Origin: Branchiostoma floridae
Lineage: Eukaryota; Chordata; Leptocardii; Amphioxiformes; Branchiostomatidae
Length of the DNA: 40,712 nucleotides
Direction of reading: 5' to 3'
Assembly (NCBI RefSeq): GCF_000003815.2
Contig: NC_049979.1
Span: forward strand, 1,554,754 to 1,595,465
This document shows positions 1 through 12,062 of the stretch, piece after piece (the first letter of the stretch is position 1; every line of letters begins with the position of its first letter). The notes under the pieces are model-generated. The model made no database searches. It saw only the letters and a program-made list of their open reading frames with translations, and was not told the DNA's origin. Made by a program: the position numbers and the translations under genes.

Positions 1-767
1 CCCATCAACCTTAAGCTTCCCTCAACCGAGACGGGGGCCGATACCGACTGCCAAGCACCTTTGACCCTTGGCTGACGTCACACTTCCGGTCCGGATGTAT
101 GGCTTAGGCTTTGGGTCATCTCAACTTTTTCTTTTGTGTAAGTATACATGGTCTTAAGATTGTAACATAACATAACATTAGCTTCGCTTACGACGGCCGT
201 AGTATATCAGAAACACCTCACGTCTGGAGGGACCTGATGCTGCGGTATCACGTGCATTGACCTCAGGGGCATGAGAAATGTGGCTTTGAATGCAGAAGCT
301 TCATCGATTCCTCTCGTCTTTGACAACTCAAGTCAATAATTTCTGGGTTTCCAAAGGAGGGAATTAGAGGACATCAGAGCCTGTTTTGTCAGACAGTTGC
401 GAATTAGCCGCGCTCAGTGCCAATTTACGGGTCCGCACTTCAACCGAAAAGTGAAATAATCCACATCGACCGCCGCAGAGCCGTCCGTAAAGCCGTCCTG
501 TTGGAAGGCGTTAGGTATTCCACTTGACACAGCGGGTGGTTAAACATTTATAGCTGCTGTACTTGGAAACTTTCTACGTGTCCTCGGTATGCATGCATGT
601 GCATTCTATATACCATTGGTTTCGGCCTTACCTACGCACAACGTCGAACGATCACGCATTGTACCACCCATCATCCAGGAATGCATATGCCTTTAGTTTG
701 CCCATGAAATTTAAACACAAGATAATATATACGCCAAACAGTAGTTACTCAAGCAACTGGATGTGAT
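1..767 (-). other. LAMP-like intron, unrecognised
   Basis: No exon for the continuation of the LAMP domain was found here on the minus strand. There is a CRE-like TGACGTCA at 73-80. No other feature is recognised. Confidence 0.5.
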
Positions 768-840
768 TTTGGAAACGGTCAGACGTTTCAGATAGTATTC
801 ACTATCTTTCGTCAGTGACACTGAAGAGATCTGTTGAACA
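721..840 (-). repeat. Penelope/retrozyme-type dispersed repeat, copy 1
   Basis: On the minus strand this holds the hammerhead core (777-819) followed by a tail with TCTGACCGTTTCCAAAA, TTGCTTGAGTAACTAC and TTTGGCGTA. The same order is found on the plus strand at 1905-2010 and 20915-20995, and a core-less tail at 5574-5640. A decayed inverted second copy follows at about 850-960; the two are linked by an inverted repeat (AGATCTGTTGAACAGT and its inverse). Confidence 0.75.
777..819 (-). ncRNA. Hammerhead-ribozyme-like core
   Basis: Minus strand: helix I GTCA, CTGACGA, A, perfect 7-bp stem II AGATAGT/ACTATCT with loop GAAT, GAAA, C and GTC, helix I TGAC. Every conserved core position of a type I hammerhead is present and helix I pairs over four bases. 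Helix III is minimal, as in hammerheads described from Penelope-like elements. Confidence 0.7.
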
Positions 841-967
841 GTGGGTTGATATTTTCTGGTTGCAAACCTACTGTTCAACAGATCTGCACAGCATCACTGC
901 CGAAAGTGAAGGTAGTGGATGCTAGCTGAAATATGATTTTGGAATTAAAACGGGCAGACATTTCAGG

Positions 968-1140
968 TAATCTCCAAGCAGATCCTACGATGGCATAAGA
1001 TAGTACTAAACTGACCAAGGAGTGTAGTCAGGCAAGAGCTAAACATTTGCCATGTAGCCAACCACACTCCTAGACCCGCTTCACTCCTCTAGCAGCTTTT
1101 CATACTATCTTATGCTACCGTAGGATCTGCATGGAGATTA
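968..1140. mobile_element. MITE, family with TAATCTCCAAGCAGATCC ends, copy A
   Basis: The inverted ends run about 38 bases: TAATCTCCAAGCAGATCCTA at the left and the inverse ending at 1140. The flanks CATTTCAGG and GCTTTCAGG match at 7 of 9 positions, fitting a 9-bp target duplication. Two more copies are at 5924-6154 and 27422-27573. The internal motif gaccaaggagt is shared. Confidence 0.85.
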
Positions 1141-1212
1141 GCTTTCAGGTATAGCATCCACTATTCAGGTATCCATCGTTTCCTTCTGCATGATTACCGG
1201 CCGTCCCCGCCG

Positions 1213-1443
1213 CTACACTGACCGCATGATTAACCATTGATGGAATCCTCCACGCCAGTTATCGGCCATGCGGGGCAGCGGGCGGGAATTATCGACGTTC
1301 GCGCCGTCTCGCAACCGTGAAGGGTAGCTGGATTCTCTCGGATCGAACTGGGGAGCCGCGTCATCTTCAAACAGTGTTGTATTCAAGTTCAAGTTTTTGC
1401 ACTTGTTGGTCTGTAGAGGCACCCGACAATGATAGGTTAGCAT
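1213..1443 (-). other. GC-rich open frame, unrecognised
   Basis: A 76-codon minus-strand frame contains SSYPSRLRDGANVDNSRPLP and RMADNWRGGFHQWL. It has higher GC than its surroundings and no clear splice acceptor or donor. It does not match the expected continuation of the LAMP domain and I do not recognise it. It could be a decayed coding fragment or chance. Confidence 0.2.
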
Positions 1444-1527
1444 GAGGAGGTGTGCTTCTACCCATGTACTCTCATCAGTATCGCTAGTTTCTGAGTCAGA
1501 ATGCCTTTAATTGGTATTGATAAATTC

Positions 1528-1650
1528 ACATTTGCTGTGTGTAACAGCTAGTTTTGTGATCATATTAGCTGCCACGGCTAAGGTTAATGTTCATATTTGC
1601 TGTGTTTAACAGCTAATTTTGTGTTCATATTTGCCGCAGCAGCTAATATG
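1528..1650. repeat. Short tandem repeat, about 2.5 units
   Basis: Units resemble gttcatatttgctgtgttta followed by acagctaattttgt, repeated with divergence up to about 1650. Confidence 0.7.
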
Positions 1651-1904
1651 CCGACAGTTCTAAGCTCCCAGATTCATAACAGAAGGAGAAGGAGAGGAAA
1701 GAAGGAAATACCAGCAAAAGCAATATGACTCATTTGTATTAACCGTGTCTGAGCTTTGTTTCCCATTGACATCCAATATTGTCTTTCCTTTTTTTCCATT
1801 GGAATTCAAATTGTCTTCAGCCTAAAATTGTCTCACTATATAACGTTTCCTATTGGACAGCTAAAATTGTCTTTATTCATAGTTAGGGTATGAAATACCA
1901 GATC

Positions 1905-2010
1905 ACTTCAGTGTCACTGACGAAAACTGGTGTATTCTAGTTGAAACGTCTGACCGTTTTCAAAACCATATCTAGCTGCTTGAGTAACTACTTTTTGGCG
2001 TATCTTATTA
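1905..2010 (+). repeat. Penelope/retrozyme-type dispersed repeat, copy 2
   Basis: Same family as 721-840: gatcacttcagtgtcac, hammerhead core, then tctgaccgttttcaaaa, ttgagtaactactttttggc. It ends about 90 bases from LAMP-like exon 3. Confidence 0.75.
1913..1954 (+). ncRNA. Hammerhead-ribozyme-like core
   Basis: Helix I GTCA, CTGACGA, A, stem II AACTGG/CTAGTT (six pairs with one G-U), GAAA, C and GTC, helix I TGAC. Stem II differs from the 777-819 and 20921-20962 copies yet still pairs, which suggests compensating change. Confidence 0.7.
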
Positions 2011-2100
2011 CCTGGATGTCTAACCTACATCGACGTATAAACAATATTGTTTTCCTTCGGGAAATAAAACTGTTAGTATCTAGCGATAAAAAGTCCTTAC

Positions 2101-2301
2101 CTTTCCTCCCCGCTTGGACTGGTACCAAATGCTGAGCCTGGCGTTGAAGGCGCCGCGCACGCAGATGGACCCGTTCTGGTCCTTCACTACGTAGTCGCCC
2201 TTGAAGATGCCTCCCGACCGCGGGGGCAGCGTGGGGGTCGGGGACGGCGCCGGCAGGGGGAGGGGGGTCGCCCGAGGGACGGGCACGGCGGGCTGCGGCG
2301 G
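2101..2301 (-). CDS. LAMP-like exon 3, hinge and start of luminal domain
   Basis: The exon is 201 nt (67 codons), phase 0 at both ends, with acceptor TTCTCCCACAG and donor GGAAAG followed by GTAAGG. It codes a proline-rich hinge (PLPLPAPSPTPTLPPRSGG) and then GDYVVKDQNGSIC with a glycosylation sequon and cysteine, ending WYQSKRGGK. In known LAMPs the membrane-proximal domain also follows a Pro-rich hinge directly. Confidence 0.8.
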
Positions 2302-2627
2302 CTGTGGGAGAAGGGGATCGTCAGTCTCGTGGTCTCTTGGGGTGGGTTTTCACCTTCGTACATTTTCAAATAGAAACTGGACAACTATAGCCAGATAACA
2401 TGCCAGAGGAGTGAGCTGGTCGCAAACCATACTCCCCGGACTATATTTTTCCAATTTCCACTATATCTACTTTTCCAGCTACCTGTTCCATACGGACTAA
2501 TATACGCACGTATGGATCCACTCTTCGCACGTATAAACTCACCCTAACACACCCCTTCCACTAGAAATTACTATCGCTGAGCTGCCAGGCATATGGCAAC
2601 TCACTCAACAAATTTCATGGATGAAGA

Positions 2628-2658
<31 letters not shown>

Positions 2659-5600
2659 TCATCTTGAAAACAGATGGGTAGCCCCTACAACATAGTTTTA
2701 CGTTGTCGTTTAAATCATATGTACATTGTACATCTTGTGTCATATTCCATTGACAGAGAGTTACACCATACAACAGTTGAGAATATTGGGAACAATGACT
2801 AGCATCTAACGGTTTCTATCAAACGCTGATACATGTACGAGTATATATTAAGTCCAACTGAACAATTCTCTATCACTCCATTAGCAGCATATCAGATATT
2901 CAATAACCGATGTCATGCCATCACCTTAGGATCACGGGTTACATTACAAGGCCCGTCTTCTCCGTAGGTAAAAAACATCAATTTATCTATTTATTTATTT
3001 GTTTCATCTTAAGACGGGTGGGTAACCTCTTTAACTTCAGGAAGTTATTTTCCAAGGAGGCCCACCATACATGTAAATAAAACAAGATATGTTACAGAAT
3101 AAAGAGACTCTTTTTACACAACCATTGTTTTATTCCCACCGACGTTTCGGTGACCGTCTGTCACCTTCTTCAGGGCAATTCTGACTGTTTCACATTGTAC
3201 TGCAGGACAGATGTCGCTGCTCACAGAATAAAGCACTGGTTGTGTAAAAAGAGTCTCTTTATTCAGTGACGTACCAACCAGATGAAACTATTCACGGAAG
3301 ATACGTTACATTCATTCTAAGAGGTGACATCAATTTACAACATGCAGTAGAGAACATAGAATCCAAGGCGTCCAAACAGAATCATTGTCCATTACTGGAG
3401 TCCAAAAACGTTCCTAGGTAAAGGTAAAAAATAGAGTGGAGGTCAGAGGGCAGAGGATGGACTTCTCCCCTGTTATACCCAGTTTGGACGGTTTGGAGTT
3501 AACGAAAAATTAAAACGTATACCAAGAAATATACACATATTATGCCTATGAATCTTATTTTCACATTTTGTGTATTTTATGTCCTTTATATCATTCTTTT
3601 CGCTTCCAAAAGCTGCCCGGCCGGGCCCTGGTTTGGAAAGTCTAATATCAAGTTTGGACGATTTGGAGTTAACCAAGAAAAAGAAGTGGATCCAGAGAAG
3701 CCAGTGAAGCCGGTAAGATGCTGCTGCCCGTCACCAGCTCGTGCCTATATCGGCAGCTGAGCCGGATTTATGAATCTATAACGTTGGTGGGCTGCGCTTC
3801 AATAAGTCCAATATTTCACTCCGCACCGTTAAGGCCAGGCGGCTTTTCAGCACCGCCGGGCGCGGGATGGATTCGCAGTGGATCGACTGATGTTTGAGAC
3901 GTTTTGGATTTCACGAAATCGCAGTTTAGGTTGGCCATGATTTGATCGGAAATTGAGGATCCATTTTCTTGGAATCCTACGGAATTTGCGACGCGGAAAC
4001 AGAAATATTCAACCTGTGCAGCAATCCGTCTTTAGGGTTTGGTTATCTGCTGTGGTTGTTGGTTCAGAAGTCGTGCAATTTGTGGGGTTTGTTGGTGCTA
4101 CTACTAAATGCTGCTTTATGCCTTTTACTCTCAGATTCATAGTAAACTAGTTCGGCATGTTTTGCGTTTGCTGTGATGTTGTGTTTGCGTCTTTGTGTTG
4201 AAGATTCGTCTTCATTGGCCATTACTGTTTCTTTTTCCCCGAATTTTGAAACAGTATTGTCCCTCGCATCTGGTGTCCTCGATCATATAGGCTGGAAATT
4301 TTGAATTTGCTCTGAAAATGTACTTTTAATTCCAATAACTCCACAACTACATAGCAATAATAAAGATAACACGATGTACAGGGAGCACGACTTCTCAACT
4401 GAAGCCTAACTGCACATGCACACATGCAAGTCAGGATCTATATATGATTTCAAACATATTTCCCCTGACATTTGGACACCAATGACTTACTACATTGAAG
4501 AGATCAATGTAAAAATCATATAGTGTTTGCTCCCCTACCTTTGGGTTCTGTTTAGCAGGACTTTGGCCTGGTGTCTGGCCCTGGCCTTGGCTCGGAGACT
4601 CGGTCTGTGAAGACGATGTTTTCTCCTGTGCTTCATAGATCTGCGAGGCCGTCTGTCTGGCCGGCGGGTCCGTGGGCACCAGGATGACCGGTACGTGCCG
4701 CTGCGTCTGTCCAGTCTGGCCGGACTGCCCGCTGTTCTGTCCGCCGGGCTGTCCGCCGGTTCGTTCCGGCCCGCCGGTCTGCCCTCCCCCGCCCGTCTGG
4801 TCCGACGCCCCGCCGAACTGGTTGGGCACGACGCGCGGCGGCATTGTCGTCGTGACGGGCTCGGACGCCTGGTTGTTCTGCGGGCCCTTGGACGCCTTCC
4901 GACGCGTCTCCTTCGGGGCCTGAGAGTTCCTGGCGGGAGGAGGAGGAGGGGGAGGGGGCGGCGGATCGTCCACGGAGTAGCCGATGGGCGGGCTCTGGTG
5001 GGAGGACCGGATGGTGGGGTCGTGCACCGAGGTGTCGTGCTGCGCGTACGGGTCGTGCTGACCGTGCCACGGCCTCTGCGGGTTGGGCGGCGGCCGGGAC
5101 TCGCTGTGGTTCGGGGCTCCGGAAACGATACCTGCAGACACGATAGAAAATGTGGACCGGTAACTCATTTGCTGGTCCCATACATTTTGGGAACACAGTG
5201 AAGAGGGGTGGGGATAGACTGATTGCAGTATCAATATCACTGCATTAGACAGAACACGGTGCATGGTGATAACACGTTTCCAACAGAAACTATACCTGCA
5301 GACACGATAAAATATTTGGACTGGTAATTCATTTGCTGAATCCCATACTTTCACATACATTTTCGGAACACAGTAGAAAGAAGGGTTGAATTCGAAGAAA
5401 GACCAGATCACTGCGTTATCAAAACACAGTGTGTCACACTATGATGACACATTTCCATCAGAAGCAATGCCAGACAGACATTTCCACACATTTCCACCAA
5501 CAAACATTATGCGTCCATGATGGTTTCTTTGACATGCAGGTGGTAAGATATGCAAAGTAACAGTTATTCAAGCAAGTGGCTAAAATTTCTGACCGTTTCC

Positions 5601-8600
5601 AAGTTTCATCCAATTGCTTGAGTAACTTTTACCTTGCGTTGCAAACATTTCAGTGCCTGAATATAACGTTACCTTTGGCGGAACTATACCTGGGTATGTG
5701 GCCTGGTACACCATAGTAGCAACAAAAATTCGTTGTTTCATACCACTATTTACAACAGTCAAAACTTCTCGTGTGCTGAAACGCGAATTGTGCGGTCACA
5801 AAACAATAATACAGATGGGATCACAGTCTTTTAACACGCATGGAACAGTAGGAATTGCAGAAAGTAATGAACAGCCTCAGCTATTTCTTCACGCTTGTTT
5901 TGAGTGTGTTTGGTGGGGTTTTGTAGTCTCCAAGCAGACCCCACGGTGCCTTAGGGGTAGCATCAAAGCTGGCCAAGGAGTATGGCCGGCTCCGGTGCCC
6001 GTTTGACTCCATTTGGCCGGCTATACCGCGTGCCTGCGAAGATGGTGTGTTACGCCGAAGGGCGGTTATACCAACTATATTGATCCAGATGCAGATAATC
6101 CTTTGTCAGCTTTGAAACTATCTCTGAGGCACTGTAGGGTCTGCTTGGAGACTATCTGTTTTGTATGTTTGCCTGGAGATGCGCGCTTGTCAAGGACACC
6201 CTCGCGTTAAGAGGGTATCTGTAAAAAGCGCACAACACCATAAACATGTACAAAACGTAAAATAACCTAAAACAAGACCGACTGCTACAGCTGCTTGTGT
6301 ATTATGTCAGATTCCCTTTCCGAAACGACGAGGCAGAAGGAGAGTAACTCGTGACAAAGATGACGTAGCCTGCGCTGTGTTTGCACCAATTATATCTTAT
6401 CGACTGGAAAATGCAGTGCTGACGTCATGACAGACGTATTAACCGACTGCTGCACCGTATTTGGGACCCGGTGTCACGCCAAATAATTGCCGCGCAAATA
6501 ATTGCCCGGACATTAGGAAAGGGCTCCAGTATATTTGCAAAGGAGAGAAGTGCGTCACACTCGCGGGATGCGGTAAATTTTCAAGCAGAATTCTGGCCGG
6601 ACTTTGGAAGGAGATATCGCCGTAACCCAACTTTAACCCCAACCTTACGCTGTCCCTCGCTCCACGCACGCGCAGGACCCTGCGGATCAAAGATCTTGGA
6701 GAGCAGGAATTTGGCGCCGCACCAGAAAAGTACAGCATGTACTGGCATCTGCTCTGGCACTTATCACCGGATAAACGGATTTCTATAGTTTTCTAATTCT
6801 GATCTAATGGCGTCCATTAGCGTTCATGGATAATACATCATAGATAATAACATTGCTTGCTGCAGAATTCTTATTTCTCCCGTTTAAACCAACGTTGGTT
6901 GGACAACAGCGGCGTGAACTAGTCATCATGATCAGCAATCTTACAGCAGTTCTTACTCGATCGAAAACGAGAGTATTAATATGTCTTCATCATCGGTGCT
7001 TGCGGTGTAGGATAGAAATCCACCTTGGAATGGTTGTGTAAGTTAAAAAAAACAGTGAATCTGGAAATGAAATGTCAAAAAACTGCTCCTTGATAACCAA
7101 CCTTAACCAAAATGATTCATCTCCTCCCAAAGTTATTCTCCTGTACCGAACGAGTTCAGTTTGTGAGACTCAGCGCTTTCGTTGCGGCAGCATCGACCTG
7201 GGGCGGCTCCATAACTCACTTGTCTCCGGCCGCATTTCCCCGCAAACCAAACGTGAATTGGCGGATAATTCATGAGAAATTCAATTACCGACTGCTGCCA
7301 CTCGCCCCCTGTCTCATATCAATAATTTAATACAGCTCACCGCAAATGCCGCCATAACTCTCTCCCTTACTCAATTGTGCCCCATTTTCGGCTGTTAAAA
7401 CACGCGTTAAGGCGGTAAATACAATCATATCTCGCTGCGAATAGCGGTGTCTGTTCCCGGTGCCGTCCCTGGAGCATCATTTCAGAAGGGTAACGGAAAC
7501 GCCGTTCTATTGACTGCGGACTGCCCCTGCCTCTTGTTTAAGACACGAAATTTCCAGATCATTTAGATGGTAAAAGGTTTGAAGGCTGATAGCCGGTAGA
7601 AAGCTACCATACCACAATGGTTATCACATCAAAATATATGCCACAGGCCTTCTACTATTCAAAATAACAAGAAGAATTTGCCACCCCGGAGGGTACCGAT
7701 ATGTGAAATTTGGGGTCCTGGCCCATGGACTACCAGGACGGCTTACATCGGGGACTTCTCTGTTTATCATTGTTCAACAATACTTCATTTGTTGTCGTAG
7801 TTAAAGATGCAGACGATGAACAACCTCTAAGAATGATGGAAAACCTTTAAACAGTCATGTAATTAATAGACGAATACATGCACATATATCCCTCTAGCAC
7901 GCACTGCAAGAAACACCCATTGCAAACTAGGGTGATATGTACGCCCGTGGCCTGTCATTGTTTACAGTGATCTATGAGACTGGTTAGTATTCAGAAACGT
8001 CCACCATGTTGATGGATAGATTGACACATAGCTCCTGTGTCTTTGGACTTGCAGTTGTTTTATTTTATCGTTATAAACAGCGGTAGCAGGGCAGGTGGTT
8101 TTCCTCCCAGCTAGGACCCCAGCGTCCATCCAACATGGCGCTGAGGTGTCGGGTGACGCACGTAGTAAACTGACCAATGGCGTTTCGTTATTCAGTCAAC
8201 TTCCAAAAGTGGCAAATCCCATTTGTCATACTGATATAAGTAGACCGTGTTTAGGTTAAGAACGTATATGTTATGACAGGAAGACAAAATAATAGCTGAA
8301 ATATAAGGATAAAGCAACCAACCGATCGACCAACCAAGGTATGGAAAAAGTAACAATTTTATAAGACAAAGTCTTGAATCAGAACATAGCCTTATCTGCC
8401 GCTGTAAACCCATGTTGTCTGAATGGGTACAATTCAGGGCTATTAATCGAAAATGGTAGCCTCTGTGGCAGTGTCTCGTTTTTTTATGATGTTTCCTCCC
8501 CTCTTACAAACACGATCAATGAGATTCTACCACTACCTGCAGGAAAAAAAAAGTCAATTTCACAACTGATACACGTAAGAATATATGGATATGGTGAAGG

Positions 8601-11600
8601 ATCTGGTTAGAGCATCTTTATAGTGCTCTGCAAGTCTGCTGAAGGAACGATGTACAGAAGCACATATTTATCACACAGTGCCAGGATAAGTGTAATCAGG
8701 ACGGTGAGCCCGTGGAGCGATGTGTAAGTGATGGAGACGCGCGCCCACGGGATGAGGCCGGCCGCCCGCGGGGAGCATCCGGCGTCTGGACCGGCTGTGT
8801 GGCTGAGATAAGCCGCGGGATAACCCGATAGAGACAGCGCAGCATCCTGCAGGTAATAGGGACATCGCCTTGCCCTGCTCAAGCACCATTGACGCTCCTC
8901 GAGAGAGCTGTAACAACATCAGAGGATTCAGCACTGAGGACAGTTCTTCTTCCTCTACTTCCTTATATGGGCATGGCTTTATCGCCATTACAGGAATGCG
9001 AATCACGTTTTTACGTTGGAAATCGACCCGGCTCTGTTTACTCAGAACCATCTGTTACTATCAAACCAAACGGTAATCAGACACTCAAGAAGCATCGTCG
9101 TCAACACGTATGGCTGTGCAAGATGGACCTCACTTCGATCGGCTTCAATGTTGTATTCCCAAATGCCGTGTCCGTAAGCCCCGTTTTAATTGGCACTCAT
9201 CTAAAAGCTGTTTTTCTGTTCTACAGTCAGAACGATTTAAGCGTGACAGGCTGCCATTTCTTCGGACTTCTAAACACCGACCGTGGTGACGGTGACATAT
9301 TGTGATTGCTCACATGGCAGAAGCTGACCTGTCTCATTCGTTATTTGTCAGCTCTAGATGATAGTCCCCAGCCTAGAATGACTGCGCCTACACCTACATG
9401 ATAAATAGGGCGCCTCTTCATTTCTCAGTTGTGTGACTATCTCAACGCAGAAATGCATTCAAACGCCGGTTCCATGTCATTAGTTAGGTACTGGCCTGCT
9501 TCATTGAAGTCGTAGCTATTCCGTTGATCTCTTTTCCAGTCGCAATAAAGGACTACATTAAAATGAGATGACCTTTAGTAGCATCAATTTTCGAGCACAT
9601 TTGTGTCAGCAATTCGATTCAAAGTAGTACTGTACAGAGGCTATATAGCGTACACTAGGTTCAGGTTGATTTACGAGATACACGTCGACAGGGTGAAATG
9701 CTCGTATAGCTAACTTCTGGGAATATGCAGTACAACAAAGATGAAAAACGAGCCCCTTGTGGCATTCCGTTTTGGCTCGAAGATGATATATTTTTCTGTT
9801 TACTTCATGTCCTTAACCTTTTTACACAAGGGACGAGGACAGGAAAGGCATGGAAGGAGTTTGGATCTGTACTTTTATCAAAGAATTGTTGTTTGTGGAA
9901 TTTCTTTCAGCGATCAATTTAAGCGATCTTAAAGTGTAAACAATGCAGTTATGAATGTAATTTTAATGTACTTCACATGTTATATGAGCAAATGATAAGG
10001 ATGGCAATTGACGCATAGATGGCTATATACCTAGTTGTAACTGAATGCGTTCCACGGTTTTATATGCGCAGCCCAATTCCAACTCGAGATGCAAAATCTA
10101 TTGATGAATAAACCTTTCCCCCACACCTACTTAACTGGCCTCATCTCTGGGTGCAATGACCTTCAAAAAGCCCTCTGTGCGATAAAGAACCCTAATCCTG
10201 AAATGGTGCTTGTTTGTAGTTAATGCATATAAAAGTGGCTCGGATTTCTTCACTCGATATCGAAAATCAATCCGCTTTCTGAGGGAAGCCGCTCGGCTTT
10301 AGCTGCATACAGCTACAGCATGTCTCCTCTCGGCTTAAGGTGGTATCTCACTGCAATTGGGGCACCGGTGTGGCACTGCGGGGTTTGAAAGATTATCAAC
10401 GAATTTCAGGGATAAAGAATGAATTTCCTAACGTTTTGTGTATTTTGTTGTCTTCTAAGTCATGCTTTTACGTATTACGCAATACCTAAATTATAAAAAA
10501 AGGCAAAATTAACACAGCAGTGCCGCAGTAAACGAGCCCGCAGTGCCGCATCGGTGTCCCAAGTTCAGTGAGATATCACCTTTACTGAGAACGCGGCAAC
10601 AAGACCAGGTGGCAGCACTGAATATTTCAGGCGGTTAACGTCAGGGTTTTAACGGGGACTTTGTCACCTTCTACAGATTGGCTGTCGGTTCAAGAGGTCC
10701 TTGTTACTCATGCATTCGTGAATCCTCTTTTACTTACACTTGGACAAAGATGAACTTCAGTTCGTACCACTGTACTTCTACTTAAGCCTACGCTATTTCA
10801 ATAATTGACTTAAGTGAATATGTAATAGATTCTTGATGAAATGTGGAATATTTAGTGCTACTCTTAAGCACTCAGATATTATACAGAATTTTTCACAGAA
10901 CAACTGTGAAAAAAATTGAGTATAGATAACATATTGTTGGTGGCTTATGTTGCACCAGAGTAGCTTTTTGTCAATACAAATAAATTGTACCTGTGACGAA
11001 TATACATTGTATTAGATAAACACAGAAACTATAGTGTTTTGAATCTACAACATGCAAAATCATTGCCTTATTTGTCAATCCTGGTTGCTGTGGATAAACT
11101 ATGTACTGTATCCAGCTAATGCTGCACGCAGTGAAATTTTTGCAGCGTGTAATGTGCAGGATACCAACTGCGTAGTGCTCCTCAACTAACGTGTTGTTGC
11201 AGTTTATCTTAAGCAATAAAGAAGATGAATGGCTTCATTCTTGTATGGCTGATGCTGCCAGTTCCAGAGAAGCTGGTGTCTTACGCCGAAAGTTAAAGGC
11301 AGCCACGCGGGCTGAAGAAAGGGTGTGCCACCCCGTAAGGGGCCGTATAATCCCAAAGGTGCTGTAATACACCGTATGACTATGACTGACTGACTGATGC
11401 GGACTGTACAGATTCAGATACACAGAAGTATGTTTCAGTGTAAGCACAGCGTTATCACCAACATGCAGTTTCCAGAGCTCCAACAAGATAAGAGGCATGC
11501 GGACCAGATGAAGATGCGCGCAGCGTCCTGGCAGTAATAGGAACGCTGCCTTGGTCAGATGGATATCTTAGGTTTGTATATCACAGCCACAGCCTCCTTG

Positions 11601-12029
11601 AATTCGCCACACTAGGTTCCAACAGATCCAAGGCACGCAAGGGAAGACACTGTGTCAACTTGGTTTGCTTGCTGAAAGCAGACCTAAAGCACAACCGAGC
11701 CCTTCCTACAACAGCAAAGAATTGTACATACGAAACGTTTTGCAACAACCTTGTAACCTGACTTATATGTAAATAGCTGTGAACTGTTTGTTTTGATTTT
11801 GTCATTTATTTGTTCTTGTCAGTTATCCTTTTTTGAGAGGTGATGTGAATATTAGCGTACTGCTAGAGTGTATTACCTCTCTGTCCTGTTTTGTACTTTG
11901 ATGTTGAATAAAAAAAAACAGCAAAGAAACTCCACGAGCTTAGGAAGCTTGCAGGATGCAAAGCATAGTGAATAAGATTGAATGCAGCCATAGGACTTTT
12001 CAAAGACTATAGATGCAGAATTCAGCGAC

Positions 12030-12062
<33 letters not shown>

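Noticed and set aside
880-960. Further hammerhead copy (CTGCCGA...GAAAT)
   Set aside because: The invariant CUGANGA and the GUC/NUH site are broken; counted only as a decayed remnant.
4633-5196. 187-codon alternative minus-strand frame across exon 2
   Set aside because: It is out of phase with exons 1 and 3 and gives Arg/Ala-rich sequence typical of a shifted frame.
4695-5201. 168-codon plus-strand frame opposite LAMP-like exon 2
   Set aside because: It is the shadow of a GC-rich, low-complexity exon. The minus-strand frame has matching splice sites, phase and a signal peptide junction; this one has none.
8889-9305. 138-codon plus-strand frame
   Set aside because: No recognisable domain, ordinary composition and no splice or promoter support; within chance for this much sequence.
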